NCBI RefSeq assembly: GCF_014647895.1
Contig: NZ_BMQB01000002.1
Location: 62,001 to 126,000 of the forward strand
From: Pilimelia anulata
Lineage (GTDB): Bacteria > Actinomycetota > Actinomycetes > Mycobacteriales > Micromonosporaceae
Length of the DNA: 64,000 nucleotides
Direction: 5' to 3'
Positions 23,912 through 33,275 of this stretch are shown one piece after another. How positions within the stretch are numbered: position 1 is the stretch's first letter; every line of letters starts with the position of its first letter. The notes under the pieces were generated by a model that was not told where the DNA came from, ran no database searches, and was given only the letters and a program-made list of their open reading frames with translations. The position numbers and the translations under genes were made by a program.

Positions 23912-25231
23912 TCAGTGACGCAGGGGGTTCACCCCCGCGTGGGCGAGGACGAACCACGCGGTCGTTCCGACGTGCCGCACGGGGAAGTACCCCGACGCGG
24001 AGTCGCCGGTCGGCAGCGGCCCGGTGGCGGCGACCAGGCCGGCGCCGGGGGGCAGCGCCCGCCCGCCCGCGGTCTGCCCGGCGCCCAGCCGCTCCTGGGC
24101 GAGCACCAGCGTGTCCACCAGGTCCGGCCAGCGGTCGGCGGCGCGGGCGTCGCGGCGGGCGGCGCAGGCGTACTGCGCGGTGCCCTCGCACCACACGGCG
24201 TACGGGTCGGGCCCGGCGCCGTCGGCGCCCAGCACCCGGCTGGCGCTGCTGAACGTCGCCCCGGTGATCCGGGTGCCCGGCGGCAGCGCGCTGTTCGCCC
24301 GGTCGGCGGTGTCGGTGACGGTCAGCGCCCGGTGCACGAACTCCAGCGCCGGCCGGCTGCGCAGCCGGACCGCGGCGAGCCAGGGGTGGAGCTGCGCCTC
24401 CAGCGTGGCCGCGCCCCGGTCGATCGCCGCGCCGTCGGGGGAGAGGGCGGACCAGCACTCGTCGGTGCCGCTCCACAGTCGAGCGACGAACCGCTCCGCG
24501 TGCGCCCGCTGGCGCAGCCAGACGGCGTCGCCGGTGGCCGCGGCGAGCGCGCCGAACAGGACGATCAGCGCGGCGTTCTGCGCGGTGGTCACCGACGGCA
24601 GGGTCCGGCCGGTGCCGTCGACGCCGGAGCCGAAGCCGCGCAGCGGGCCGGCCGAGCGGCACTTGGCCACGATCCAGGCGCCGAGCCGGGCGGCCCCGAC
24701 GGTGTACCGGCGCAGCCCGGTCCGCCGGCCCAGCGTGGCCAGCGCGATCCCGGCCCAGGCCAGGTCGCCGGTGTGCGAGCTGCGGAAGTCGAACGGGCCG
24801 TCGGTGTTGACCGTCCCGTCCGGCCGGATGAACCCGTACGGCTGGGTGACCCCGCCCGCGGCGAACGGCCCGACGGTGTACGCCTGGCGCAGCCGCCCGT
24901 CGGCGAAGTCGGGGTCGTGCTCCTGCGCGTACAGCAGCGCGTCCCCGAGCAGCCGCGCCCGGGCCCGGGCGGGCGCGCCGGGGTCGGTCAGGTAGGCCAG
25001 GATCGCGATGGCCGCGTCGTAGGTGAACGCGGTGGCGTGCAGGCCCATCTGGTCCGCGTAGGACTGCGGCAGCCGCAGGTCCGCCGGGCCGCCGCCGGCG
25101 GCGTCCATCATGGTGTCCAGGAACACGAACGCCCGGCTTCGGGCGGCGGACCGGGCGGCGGCGGTCCGGGTCGGCACCAGCTCCGCGCTGGCGCGCGGGG
25201 CGGGCGGGGCGGCGGTGGCGAAGGCGGTCAT
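23912..25231 (-). CDS. Hypothetical protein, probable (alpha/alpha)6-barrel fold
   Basis: I do not recognise a named family. The 439 residues are rich in paired helices and conserved-looking aromatic loops (FTYDAAIAILAYLTDPG, TQPYGFIRPDGTVNTDGPFD, SHTGDLAWAGIALATLGRRT, WCEGTAQYACAARRD), as in six-hairpin glycosidases and related carbohydrate enzymes. The FTYDAAIA segment near residue 70 and the WCEGTAQYA segment would face the cleft. No signal peptide is evident, so it may act in the cytoplasm or leave by another route. GGGAGG precedes the ATG. A carbohydrate-active role is only suggested by the fold pattern and by the acyltransferase next door. Confidence 0.6.
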   Translation of the reverse strand: MTAFATAAPPAPRASAELVPTRTAAARSAARSRAFVFLDTMMDAAGGGPADLRLPQSYADQMGLHATAFTYDAAIAILAYLTDPGAPARARARLLGDALLYAQEHDPDFADGRLRQAYTVGPFAAGGVTQPYGFIRPDGTVNTDGPFDFRSSHTGDLAWAGIALATLGRRTGLRRYTVGAARLGAWIVAKCRSAGPLRGFGSGVDGTGRTLPSVTTAQNAALIVLFGALAAATGDAVWLRQRAHAERFVARLWSGTDECWSALSPDGAAIDRGAATLEAQLHPWLAAVRLRSRPALEFVHRALTVTDTADRANSALPPGTRITGATFSSASRVLGADGAGPDPYAVWCEGTAQYACAARRDARAADRWPDLVDTLVLAQERLGAGQTAGGRALPPGAGLVAATGPLPTGDSASGYFPVRHVGTTAWFVLAHAGVNPLRH

Positions 25232-25310
25232 CCGACCTCCCGGGGGCGTATGTCTGATTTACACCACTTTAGCCGGTTGGTCTCGCCCACTCGCACCGCC
25301 CTCCGCGCGC

Positions 25311-26441
25311 TCAGCCCCGTCCGGAGCCCACGTCGGCGTACCGTAGCAGCGTCCCCACACCGCCGGTCAGCGGCGCCGCCCCCGCCGCGACCAGCATCAA
25401 CTCGGCGTCCGTGCAGGTCAGGGCCCGGACCAGCGCGGCGTCGGCGCGGTCCCGGCGGGGCGTGGCCACGCCCATCGCGTGCAGGTCCGCGGGCTCGGCG
25501 CCGAGCTGCGTCGGCTCCGGGCCGACCCACAGCCTGCCGGTCGCCGACGGGTCGTCGACCAGCAGCAGGCCGTCCGCCGCGCCCCGCTGCAGCGCCGCGA
25601 TCGCCGCGGCCAGGCCGGTGTCGGCCGGCGCGCCCCGCCCGTGCTGGACGCCGAACCGGTCCAGGGCCGCCCGGGCCCGCCGCTCGGCCACGTCGGCGAT
25701 CGCCCGGATCGTGGCGTCGTCCAGCGCCGCCGGGTCCGCGCCCGCCCCGCGCGAGCCGGCGTCCGTGCGCACCGCCCGCTCCCGCCAGCGGGCGGGCAAC
25801 TGGTCGATCAGCTCCGGTACGGCGTGCTCGTCCCCGCCGACCACCAGCACCTCCGCGCCCAGCCGGTCCGCCAGCTCCGCGGCCGCCGCGGCGACGTCGC
25901 CCGCGTTGCGGTGCCAGGTCTCCTCGGCCGCCCGCTGGTACCGCGGCGTCGCCCAGCCGCCCGGCTTCACCTTCCGGATCGGGAACTCCTCCGACCCGGT
26001 CACCGCCAGCGAGCGCGCCACGCCGCCGGCCGACACGCCGCTGAGGTCGGCGCCGGTCCGGTCGGCCACGATCTGCAACCAGCCGATCTGCTCGCCCCGC
26101 TGGGCCAGCATCGGCAGCACGTGCGGCAGCGGACCCCAGTGGGCGATGTCCCGGCGCGGCGGCGCGCCGAGCACCTCGTCCAGCACCACCATCCCGTCGG
26201 TGGCGAACAGCGCCAGCCCCGCCGGGCCGCTGGGCGCCGGGTCGTGGCCGAGGACGGCGTCCTCCAGCGCGGCGATCGTGGCGGGGTGCGCGCCCGCCGC
26301 GACGAGCTGCTCCATCGCCCGCCGCCAGCGCAGCCCGATGGCCACGTTGGCGTTGGGCACGTTGGTCGTCACGTCCAGGTACACCGAGGCCCACGGGCCC
26401 GGGTGGGCGTACAGCGGCCGGAGGAACTGCAGATTCATCAT
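25311..26441 (-). CDS. Vms1/Rv2629-family eRF1-like protein
   Basis: Belongs to the actinobacterial Rv2629 (bacterial eRF1/Vms1-like) family, whose relatives release peptidyl-tRNA on stalled ribosomes; the bacterial function is not settled. The 376 residues begin FLRPLYAHPGPWASVYLDVT and contain ALFATDGMVVLDEVLGAPP, VVADRTGAD near residue 130, and AEVLVVGGDEHAVPELIDQL. I chose ATG 26441, with GAGG five bases upstream; GTG 26447 also fits. It is divergent from the aldehyde dehydrogenase over 82 bases. Confidence 0.8.
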   Translation of the reverse strand: MMNLQFLRPLYAHPGPWASVYLDVTTNVPNANVAIGLRWRRAMEQLVAAGAHPATIAALEDAVLGHDPAPSGPAGLALFATDGMVVLDEVLGAPPRRDIAHWGPLPHVLPMLAQRGEQIGWLQIVADRTGADLSGVSAGGVARSLAVTGSEEFPIRKVKPGGWATPRYQRAAEETWHRNAGDVAAAAAELADRLGAEVLVVGGDEHAVPELIDQLPARWRERAVRTDAGSRGAGADPAALDDATIRAIADVAERRARAALDRFGVQHGRGAPADTGLAAAIAALQRGAADGLLLVDDPSATGRLWVGPEPTQLGAEPADLHAMGVATPRRDRADAALVRALTCTDAELMLVAAGAAPLTGGVGTLLRYADVGSGRG

Positions 26442-26523
26442 CAACACCTCGCCCTCGTCGCGGATCCCCCTCTCCTACCCGCTGGCGGCGTTCGCACGCG
26501 CGGCCCGTGGCAGGCTGGCCCGT

Positions 26524-27900
26524 ATGACCCTCACCGCGGTGAACCCGGCGACCGGCGACGTTATCGACACATACCCGACGATGGACGCCGCCGCGGTCGA
26601 CGCCGCCCTCGGCCGGGCCGCCGACGCCGCCGCCGCGCTGCGGGCGCTGGACCCGCCCGAGCGGGCCGCCCGCCTGCGCGCCGCCGCCGACCTGCTGGAC
26701 GCCGAGCGGGACGCCGTCGCCGCCACGATGAGCCGGGAGATGGGCAAGCCGGTCACCGGCGCGCTGGCCGAGGTGGCCAAGTGCGCGGCGGCCTGCCGGT
26801 ACTTCGCCGCGCACGCCCCGGCGTTCCTCGCCGACGAGCCGCTGGCCGACCCCGGCGCGGTGGGCGCGGCGCGGGCGTTCGTCCGGTACCGGCCGCTCGG
26901 TCCGGTCCTGGCCGTGATGCCGTGGAACTTCCCGCTCTGGCAGGTGGTCCGGTTCGCCGCGCCCGCGCTGATGGCCGGTAACCCCGGCCTGCTCAAGCAC
27001 GCCTCGAACGTCCCGGCCACCGCCCGGTACCTGGGCGAGCTGTTCACCCGCGCCGGCTTCCCGCCCGGCGCCTTCGCCGCGCTGGCGATCGGCGCGGACG
27101 CCGTCGCCGACGTCATCGCCGACCCGCGGGTGGCCGCCGTGACGCTGACCGGCAGCGAGGGCGCCGGCCGGTCGGTCGGCCGGGCCGCCGGGGCGGCGCT
27201 GAAGAAGGTCGTGCTGGAACTCGGCGGCAGCGACCCGTACCTGGTGCTGCCCTCGGCCGACGTCGACCGGGCCGCCGCCGTCGGGGTGACCGCGCGCTGC
27301 CAGAACAACGGGCAGTCGTGCATCGCGGCGAAGCGGTTCATCGTGCACGCCGACGTGTACGACGCCTTCCTGGCCGCGTTCACCGCGCGGATGGCCGCGC
27401 TGCGCGTCGGCGACCCGCTCGACCCGGCCACCGAGATCGGCCCGCTGGCCACCCGGTCCGGCCGGGACGACGTCGCCGCGCAGGTCGACGACGCCCGGGC
27501 GCGCGGCGCGACCGTCCACTGCGGCGGGACGGTCCCGGACCGGCCCGGCTGGTGGTACCCGCCGACGGTCGTCACCGGCGTCACGCCGGCGACGCGGATG
27601 TACCGCGAGGAGGTCTTCGGCCCCGTCGCCGCCGTGTACCGGGTGGAGTCGGCCGAGGCGGCGGTCGCGCTGGCCAACGCCACCCCGTTCGGCCTGGGCG
27701 CGAACGTGTGGACCGGCGACCCGGCCGAGGCCGACCGGTGCGTCGAGGGGATCGTGTCGGGGGCGGTGTTCGTCAATGGGATGACCGCGTCGCACCCGGA
27801 GCTGCCGTTCGGCGGGGTGGGGGTGTCGGGGCACGGGCGGGAGTTGGCGGCGCACGGCATTCGCGAGTTCTGCAACGCCCGCACGATCTGGATCGCCTGA
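26524..27900 (+). CDS. gabD: NAD(P)-dependent succinate-semialdehyde dehydrogenase family enzyme
   Basis: Aldehyde dehydrogenase; the best family match is the succinate-semialdehyde dehydrogenase branch (4-aminobutyrate breakdown to succinate). The 458 residues start MTLTAVNPATGDVIDTYPTM and contain GPVLAVMPWNFPLWQVVRFA, the nucleotide fold LTGSEGAGRSVG, catalytic Glu in VLELGGSDPYLV, and catalytic Cys in NNGQSCIAAKR (near residue 263). EEVFGPVAAVYRV and PFGGVGVSGHGRELAAHGIR are also typical. No ribosome site is seen; CAGGCT lies 7 bases before the ATG, so the message may be leaderless. Exact substrate is unproven. Confidence 0.88.
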   Translation: MTLTAVNPATGDVIDTYPTMDAAAVDAALGRAADAAAALRALDPPERAARLRAAADLLDAERDAVAATMSREMGKPVTGALAEVAKCAAACRYFAAHAPAFLADEPLADPGAVGAARAFVRYRPLGPVLAVMPWNFPLWQVVRFAAPALMAGNPGLLKHASNVPATARYLGELFTRAGFPPGAFAALAIGADAVADVIADPRVAAVTLTGSEGAGRSVGRAAGAALKKVVLELGGSDPYLVLPSADVDRAAAVGVTARCQNNGQSCIAAKRFIVHADVYDAFLAAFTARMAALRVGDPLDPATEIGPLATRSGRDDVAAQVDDARARGATVHCGGTVPDRPGWWYPPTVVTGVTPATRMYREEVFGPVAAVYRVESAEAAVALANATPFGLGANVWTGDPAEADRCVEGIVSGAVFVNGMTASHPELPFGGVGVSGHGRELAAHGIREFCNARTIWIA

Positions 27901-27959
27901 CGCCCGCCGCCCCCGGCCCGTCGCCCTCCGCCCCTCCGGCGGTTGTCCGCGGCCCGCCG

Positions 27960-27990
27960 CCGGCCGCCCGCCGCGCGGCTCGGCGGCCGG
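27960..27990. terminator. Bidirectional terminator
   Basis: CCGGCCGCC pairs with GGCGGCCGG across a 13-base loop between the convergent dehydrogenase and glycosyltransferase genes. Confidence 0.6.
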
Positions 27991-27999
27991 GGCCCGGGG

Positions 28000-29298
28000 T
28001 CAGCGGGCCGTGTCGGCCGCGCCGCGGTCGGGGAGCAGGGCGTGCAGCAGCGCGTACGCCGGCAGCAGCGGGTGCAGCAGCGCCGCCCCCAGCCGCCCCA
28101 CCGGCGCGTACGCCCAGCCGGCCACCGTCGGCCGCTCGACCAGCGCGGCCACCCCCTGCGCCACCCCGCTGAGCAGTGCCGCGGCCAGGTACGCCGCCGT
28201 CGCCGACCACGCCCCGAGCAGCGGCGCCAGCACCAGGTATCCGGTCGCGGCCGCCGGCGCGACCAGCTTGGCCGCCGCCCGGGCCGCGGCCAGCGGCGAC
28301 CGTCCGTACCGGACCGCCGCGACCAGCCCCGGCAGCGCCCCGGCCAGCCGCCGCCGCTGCGCCCGCAGCAGCCCGGCCGGGCCGGTCGGCACCGGCACGT
28401 ACGCCCGGGCCGACGCCACGTACCCCACCCGCCACGCCCGGTCCGGCGGGTCGAGGTCGGCGGCGAACGGCGAGTCCGGGTGCGCCCACCGCCAGCGCCG
28501 GCCGTCGGCCCGCTGGCCCGCGGCGAGCGCGCCCAGCGACCGGCCGGGCCGCCAGGCGGCCAGGTGCGGCAGCACGGCCGCCCGCCGGCACACCCACAGC
28601 CCGGTCGGCGCGTCGACCAGCGCCCCGGCGGCGGCCTCGGCGCCGACGACGACCCGGAACCGCCCGTCCAGCCAGGCGTCCTGGGCCCGGGCGAGCGGGT
28701 TGGCGGCGGCGTTGCGCGCCCGGGTGTGCGCGACCACCGCGCCCAGCCCCGGGTCGGCGGCCAGGGCCGCCGCGCACCGGTCGAGGGCGTCCGGGGCGAG
28801 CAGCACCCCGGCGCCGACGAACGCGAGCAGGTCGCCGGTGGCGTGCGCGGCGCCGTGCCGGGCCGCGTCGTGCCCGGCGACCGGCCGGTCCAGGTGCAGG
28901 ACGGTCAGCGGCGCGCACAGGGCGAGCCGTTCGAGGGCGGCGGCCGTACCGTCGGTCGAGCCGTTGTCCACCGCGATCAGCTCGGCGCCCGGCTGCTCCG
29001 CGGCGAGCGCGCCCAGCCGGGCGGCCGCGTCGGCGGCCTCGTCCCGGACCACGACGACCACGCTGAGCGCCGCCCCGCCGCCGGGCCCGCGGCCGGGGTC
29101 GGCGTACCGGCCGTACGCCAGGTACAGCAGCACCGCCGTGCCCAGCAGCGCCGCCGCCGGGTACCCGTACCGCAGCGGCGCGGCCAGCACCAGCGGCGCG
29201 GCGGCGAGCAGCAGCGCCAGCAGCGGGGCCAGTCCGATCAGGACGACCGCCCGCTGGACCCCCGGCCGGGCCCGGTCCGGGCTCGATGTGCTGCGCAC
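28000..29298 (-). CDS. Membrane glycosyltransferase family 2
   Basis: Transfers a sugar from a nucleotide sugar to a lipid or surface acceptor. The 432 residues carry two N-terminal membrane helices (about 13-60), then the GT-A start ALSVVVVVRDEAADAAARLG and the signature AVDNGSTDGTAAAL with LLAFVGAGVLLAPDALDRC (metal-binding position replaced by GAG rather than the usual DxD), and three C-terminal helices (about 330-420). The loss of a clear DxD is worth noting. GTG 29298 is preceded by GCGGAGAG; a longer frame up to 29355 is possible. It overlaps no other gene, and the acceptor is unknown. Confidence 0.75.
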   Translation of the reverse strand: MRSTSSPDRARPGVQRAVVLIGLAPLLALLLAAAPLVLAAPLRYGYPAAALLGTAVLLYLAYGRYADPGRGPGGGAALSVVVVVRDEAADAAARLGALAAEQPGAELIAVDNGSTDGTAAALERLALCAPLTVLHLDRPVAGHDAARHGAAHATGDLLAFVGAGVLLAPDALDRCAAALAADPGLGAVVAHTRARNAAANPLARAQDAWLDGRFRVVVGAEAAAGALVDAPTGLWVCRRAAVLPHLAAWRPGRSLGALAAGQRADGRRWRWAHPDSPFAADLDPPDRAWRVGYVASARAYVPVPTGPAGLLRAQRRRLAGALPGLVAAVRYGRSPLAAARAAAKLVAPAAATGYLVLAPLLGAWSATAAYLAAALLSGVAQGVAALVERPTVAGWAYAPVGRLGAALLHPLLPAYALLHALLPDRGAADTAR

Positions 29299-29527
29299 GG
29301 CGCTCTCCGCTCGTTGATCCCCGGACGACCGGCCCGACCACCCCGGTCGGTCCATCGATGATCGCGCTTACGTTCCCGGTGCGCAGTCCCGCCGCCGGAG
29401 TGCCCGCCGCGCCGCCCGGCCGACGCCGGAACGCCGGAAATCGGGCAGCGTACGCGTTATCGGCAGGTGTCGATCCCCGGTCCGGCCGGATCAACGGGTG
29501 GTCAGAACGGGGTCGGGTTAGGACAAT

Positions 29528-29842
29528 GTGCAGATGCTCGTCGCTCTCGCTCCGCCACCGCACGCCGCCGGCTCGCTGGCGGCCGCCGACCCGGGCGTCG
29601 CGCTGTCCGGGATCACGCTCGTGCTCGTCGTGCTCGGCGTCTTCACGGCGTACGGCCTCGGCTTCGCGCACGCCACGCTGCGCCGCGCCCGCAAGGACTA
29701 CGCGGTCACCCGCAAGGCCCTGCCCACGCTCCGCAAGGGCATCTACAACGCGTTCACCACGACGTTCGGCCGGCTGATCCTGGTGGCGGCGGTGGTCGCC
29801 GCGACGATGGCCTGGTCGGCCAGCCACGGCAGCCCCACCTGA
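29528..29842 (+). CDS. Small membrane protein of unknown function
   Basis: I do not recognise it. About 104 residues with two membrane segments, GITLVLVVLGVFTAYGLGFA (28-47) and LILVAAVVAATMAWSA (82-97). Between them is a basic loop RRARKDYAVTRKALPTLRKG. The start is uncertain: GTG 29528 or ATG 29534. TAGGAC close upstream suggests a leaderless transcript. It sits between the divergent glycosyltransferase and a convergent phosphatase gene, ending at a hairpin. It reads as a real gene from its codon bias and hydrophobic pattern. Confidence 0.6.
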   Translation: MQMLVALAPPPHAAGSLAAADPGVALSGITLVLVVLGVFTAYGLGFAHATLRRARKDYAVTRKALPTLRKGIYNAFTTTFGRLILVAAVVAATMAWSASHGSPT

Positions 29843-29847
29843 CCGGC

Positions 29848-29876
29848 GCCGGGGCCCCGGCCGGCGGGGTCCCGGC
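29848..29876. terminator. Bidirectional terminator
   Basis: GCCGGGGCCCC pairs with GGGGTCCCGGC (one mismatch) between convergent genes, starting 6 bases after the small membrane protein stop and ending 3 bases before the next stop codon. Confidence 0.65.
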
Positions 29877-29878
29877 CG

Positions 29879-30952
29879 TCAGGCCGGCGGCAGGGTCAGG
29901 TGGGCCCACAGGGCGCGGTGGTCGCCGCCGGCCAGCGGCCGGGTCGCGTACCCGCGGACGCCGATCCGGCGGTCGGCGAGCACGTGGTCGATGGTGACGG
30001 GCGGGATCCGGTCCCCGTCGTACGGGCCCCAGGTGCCGGCCAGCCCGTCCCCGGCGACGGCGCCGACGTCGCGGTACCCGGTGTCGAGCAGGTCCCGCAG
30101 CAGCCGGTGGTCCAGGGTGGCGTTGAAGTCGCCGATCAGCAGCCGGAGCGGGCCGTCCGGCGTCGCGCGCGGCTGGGCCCGCAGGTCCACGGTCCACCGG
30201 TCGATCGCGTCCAGCGCGCTGGGCGCCCGCGGGTGCACCGACTCCACCGCCACCGGCGGCGACCCCGGCGCCGCCAGCACCGCCCGGGCCTGGCTGAAGC
30301 CGCCCGCGTTGCGCCGCACGCCGGTCTCCCGCAGCGGGAACCGCGAGTACAGCGCCGACCCGGTCGTGCTCGGCTCCGGGTTGGTCACCCGGTGCGGGAA
30401 CTCCGCGAACCGGGTCGACATCGCCGCCTCGGTCGCGGCCGTGTACTCCTGCACCGCGATCACGTCGGCGCCCCGCTCGCGGACCAGCGCCGCCAGGTCG
30501 TCCACGGACGCGGTGCCCTTGAGCATGTTGGCGCTGACCACCAGCAGCGGCGAGCCGGGCCGGGGCGGGCCCTGGTGCACGATCGTCCGGGGTACCACCA
30601 GCCCGGCCAGGACCAGGCCCGCGACCGCCGCCGCGGCGGCGATCCACCAGCGCCGGGCGAGCGCGGCGACGAGCACCGGCAGGGCGGCCGCCGCGGCGAC
30701 GTACGGCGTGAAGGCCACCAGCATCACCAGCGGCCCGCGCTCCAGCCCGAAGCCGCGCAGCACCGCCCAGCCGACGAAGGGCAGCGCGACGGCGGCGGCG
30801 AGGAGCGTGCGGGGCATCGGCCAAGGCTGCCACCGCCGGGCCACCCGCCGGATCCGGCGACCGCCCGGCGTTGCCCCCGCCCCGGCCGCGCCCGGGCCCG
30901 ACCCGGCCGCCCCACCGGTGCCCTTTTCCGCTCTTTCCGCCCGTTCCGTCAT
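29879..30952 (-). CDS. Membrane-anchored endonuclease/exonuclease/phosphatase-family protein
   Basis: Metal-dependent phosphodiesterase or phosphatase of the EEP superfamily, with three N-terminal membrane helices (about 48-115) and the catalytic domain outside. Of 357 residues, the catalytic set is complete: SANMLKG (Asn), AVQEYTAA (Glu), LLIGDFNATLDH (Asp-x-Asn), TIDHVLADRR (Asp-His) and GGDHRALWAHL (final Asp-His). The family covers nucleases and phospholipid or inositol phosphatases, and this membrane type is common in actinobacteria with unknown substrate. It lies just downstream of the RCC1 gene by 18 bases on the same strand and could be co-transcribed with it. Confidence 0.85.
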   Translation of the reverse strand: MTERAERAEKGTGGAAGSGPGAAGAGATPGGRRIRRVARRWQPWPMPRTLLAAAVALPFVGWAVLRGFGLERGPLVMLVAFTPYVAAAAALPVLVAALARRWWIAAAAAVAGLVLAGLVVPRTIVHQGPPRPGSPLLVVSANMLKGTASVDDLAALVRERGADVIAVQEYTAATEAAMSTRFAEFPHRVTNPEPSTTGSALYSRFPLRETGVRRNAGGFSQARAVLAAPGSPPVAVESVHPRAPSALDAIDRWTVDLRAQPRATPDGPLRLLIGDFNATLDHRLLRDLLDTGYRDVGAVAGDGLAGTWGPYDGDRIPPVTIDHVLADRRIGVRGYATRPLAGGDHRALWAHLTLPPA

Positions 30953-30970
30953 GCGCGGCCGGCGCCGGGC

Positions 30971-33226
30971 TCAGTAGGCCAGGATCAGGGTCTGGTACCG
31001 GGCCGAGACCACCTCGACGCCCACCAGCGTCGGGACCTGGGTCGGGCTCGTCCGCTGGGTCTGGTCGCCGGCGCCGAGCTTGCCCTCCGCGTTCGACCCC
31101 CAGCACCACACCGTCCGGTCGGTCCGGGTCGCGCACGTGTGCCGGAAGCCCGACGACACGCTCCGCCAGGTCGTCGCGCTGCCGACCTGGACGGGGCTGA
31201 GCTGGTCGGTGGTGTTGCCGAGGCCGAGCTGGCCGTACGTGTTCTCGCCCCAGCACCACAGCGTGCCGGCCGAGCGGATGGCGCAGGCGTGGTGGTCGCC
31301 GAGGGAGACCCGGGTCCACGTGGTGTTGCTGCCCACCTGGGTGGCGCTGGACCGGTCCGTGGTGTCGCCCTGGCCCAGCTCGCCGTTGCCGTTGTACCCC
31401 CAGCACCACAGCGTCCCGCCGGAGCGGGTGGCGCAGGTGTTGTTGTACGAGGCGGAGACGCCGTTCCAGGTGGTGTTGCTGCCCACCTGGGTCGGGCTGG
31501 TCCGGTCGGTGGTGTCGCCCTGGCCCAGCTTGCCGAGCTGGCCGTGGCCCCAGCACCACAGCGTGCCGTTGGTCCGCGTCGCGCAGGTGTGGTACGTGCC
31601 GCCCGAGAGGCTGTTCCAGGTGGTGACGCTGCCGACCTGGGTGGCGCTGGACCGGTCGGTGGTGTCGCCCTGGCCGAGCTGGCCGTAGGCGTTGCGGCCC
31701 CAGCACCAGACGGTCCCGTTGGTCCGGGTGGCGCACGAGTGGTGGTCGCCGACCGTGACGGCGCTCCACGTCGTCGCCGCGCCGACCTGGGTGGGCGCGA
31801 GGCGCGGGACGGTGTCCCCCTGGCCCAGCGCGCCGTACGTGTTGTACCCCCAGCACCAGAGGGTGTCGTCGGTGCGCAGCAGGCACGCGTGGTTCTCGTG
31901 GGCGGCCCCGCCGATCCAGGTCGAGCCGCTGGTGGCGAGGACGGAGCTGTTCGTGTGCAGGCCGGTCTGGCCGGTGTCGTTCCAGCCCCAGCACCACACC
32001 GTGCTGTCGCTGCGCAGGCCGCACGAGTGGTTGTTGCCGGCCGCGGTGCTGCTCCAGGTGGTCGCGCTGCCCACCTGGGCGGGCGAGGTGCGGTCGTTGG
32101 TGTCGCCGGCGCCGGTGCTGGCGTCCCGGCCGTACCCCCAGCACCACAGCGTGCCGCCGGACCGGGTGGCGCAGGTGTGCCAGCCGCCGGTGCCGACGCC
32201 GTTCCAGGTGGTGTTCGAGCCCACCTGCGTCGGGGTGTCCAGGTCGGTGGTGTTGCCCTGGCCGAGCTGGCCGTGGTTGTTGTCGCCCCAGCACCACAGC
32301 GTCCCGCCGGTCCGGGTCGCGCAGGCCGCGTTCTCGCCCGCCGACACCCCGTTCCACGTGGTGTTCGAGCCGATCTGGGTGGCGCTGGACCGGTCCGTGG
32401 TGTCGCCCTGGCCCAGCTCGCCGGTGGCGTTGTCGCCCCAGCACCACAGGGTGCCGCCGGTGCGGGTGCCGCAGGAGTGGTCGTCGCCGGCGGACACCCC
32501 GTTCCAGGTGGTGTTGGAGCCGACCTGGGTGGGGGAGGTGCGGTCGGTGGTGTCGCCGACGCCGAGTTCGCCGGTGGCGTTGTCGCCCCAGCACCACAGG
32601 GTGCCGCCGGTGCGGGTGCCGCACGTGTGGCCCTCGCCGGCGGCGACCCGGTTCCAGGTGGTGTTCGAGCCGACCTGGGTGGCCGTGTTGCGGTCGGTGG
32701 TGTCGCCCATGCCGAGCTGGCCGCTGGCGTTCTCGCCCCAGCACCACAGGGTCCCGTCGGTGCGGGTGGCGCAGGTCGAGGCGTCGCCCACCGACACGGT
32801 GCTCCAGGTGGTTCCCGCGCCGACCTGGGTGGGGGACATCCGGTTGGCGGTGTCGCCCTGGCCGAGCTGCCCCTGGCCGTTGGCGCCCCAGCACCACAGC
32901 GTCCCGTTCGTCCGGACGCCGCACGAGTGGCTGTACCCGCCGGCGACCCGGTTCCAGTTCGTGTCCGTGCCGACCTGGGCCGGCGTCCCGGCGAGCCCGA
33001 TGATCTGGCCGGTGACGTACATCGACCCCTCGGCGAAATTTGCATAGAGGGAAAGGTTGCTGGCCGGGTTATTGGTGGCGCCGCTGAATGCCGCCAGCAC
33101 CGGCCGGACGCCCGCCACCAGCCCCACCAGCAGGGCCAGCACGCCCGCGTACGTGGACAGCCGCCACCACGGGGACGGCACGCGATGCGATCGCATACCG
33201 CCCGCAGCGGGGTCGAAGGGCGGCAT
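30971..33226 (-). CDS. Secreted RCC1-repeat beta-propeller protein with SipW-type signal peptide
   Basis: The 751 residues start with a hydrophobic signal (about 24-44) ending RPVLAAFSGATNNPASNLS, the same AAFS end as the secreted TasA-like protein at 15965. About 13 RCC1 repeats of roughly 54 residues follow, each with GTLWCWGxNxxGQLGxGDTT and TQVGSxTTWxxVSxGxxHxC; 13 WCWG motifs are visible. Thirteen or fourteen blades would give two seven-bladed propellers. A Cys in each repeat may stabilise them. ATG 33226 follows GGGAGG. The longer frame to 33679 lacks support. A CTCA-N16-GCCGAATG promoter lies upstream. It probably sits on the cell or spore surface as an adhesion or scaffold protein. 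Confidence 0.82.
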   Translation of the reverse strand: MPPFDPAAGGMRSHRVPSPWWRLSTYAGVLALLVGLVAGVRPVLAAFSGATNNPASNLSLYANFAEGSMYVTGQIIGLAGTPAQVGTDTNWNRVAGGYSHSCGVRTNGTLWCWGANGQGQLGQGDTANRMSPTQVGAGTTWSTVSVGDASTCATRTDGTLWCWGENASGQLGMGDTTDRNTATQVGSNTTWNRVAAGEGHTCGTRTGGTLWCWGDNATGELGVGDTTDRTSPTQVGSNTTWNGVSAGDDHSCGTRTGGTLWCWGDNATGELGQGDTTDRSSATQIGSNTTWNGVSAGENAACATRTGGTLWCWGDNNHGQLGQGNTTDLDTPTQVGSNTTWNGVGTGGWHTCATRSGGTLWCWGYGRDASTGAGDTNDRTSPAQVGSATTWSSTAAGNNHSCGLRSDSTVWCWGWNDTGQTGLHTNSSVLATSGSTWIGGAAHENHACLLRTDDTLWCWGYNTYGALGQGDTVPRLAPTQVGAATTWSAVTVGDHHSCATRTNGTVWCWGRNAYGQLGQGDTTDRSSATQVGSVTTWNSLSGGTYHTCATRTNGTLWCWGHGQLGKLGQGDTTDRTSPTQVGSNTTWNGVSASYNNTCATRSGGTLWCWGYNGNGELGQGDTTDRSSATQVGSNTTWTRVSLGDHHACAIRSAGTLWCWGENTYGQLGLGNTTDQLSPVQVGSATTWRSVSSGFRHTCATRTDRTVWCWGSNAEGKLGAGDQTQRTSPTQVPTLVGVEVVSARYQTLILAY
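31010..32960 (-). repeat. Tandem RCC1 coding repeats
   Basis: About 13 units of roughly 160 bp, recognisable by the recurrent plus-strand segment CCCCAGCACCACA (coding WCWG). The units are close enough in DNA to recombine or collapse in assembly. Confidence 0.85.
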
Positions 33227-33275
33227 ATCCGCCTCCCTCACTGGCCGGGACCGGGCACAATTCCTGAATGCGTCA

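Noticed and set aside
31010..32960. RCC1 repeats as a chromatin or GTPase exchange factor
   Set aside because: The protein has a signal peptide and sits in a bacterial surface context; only the propeller fold is shared.
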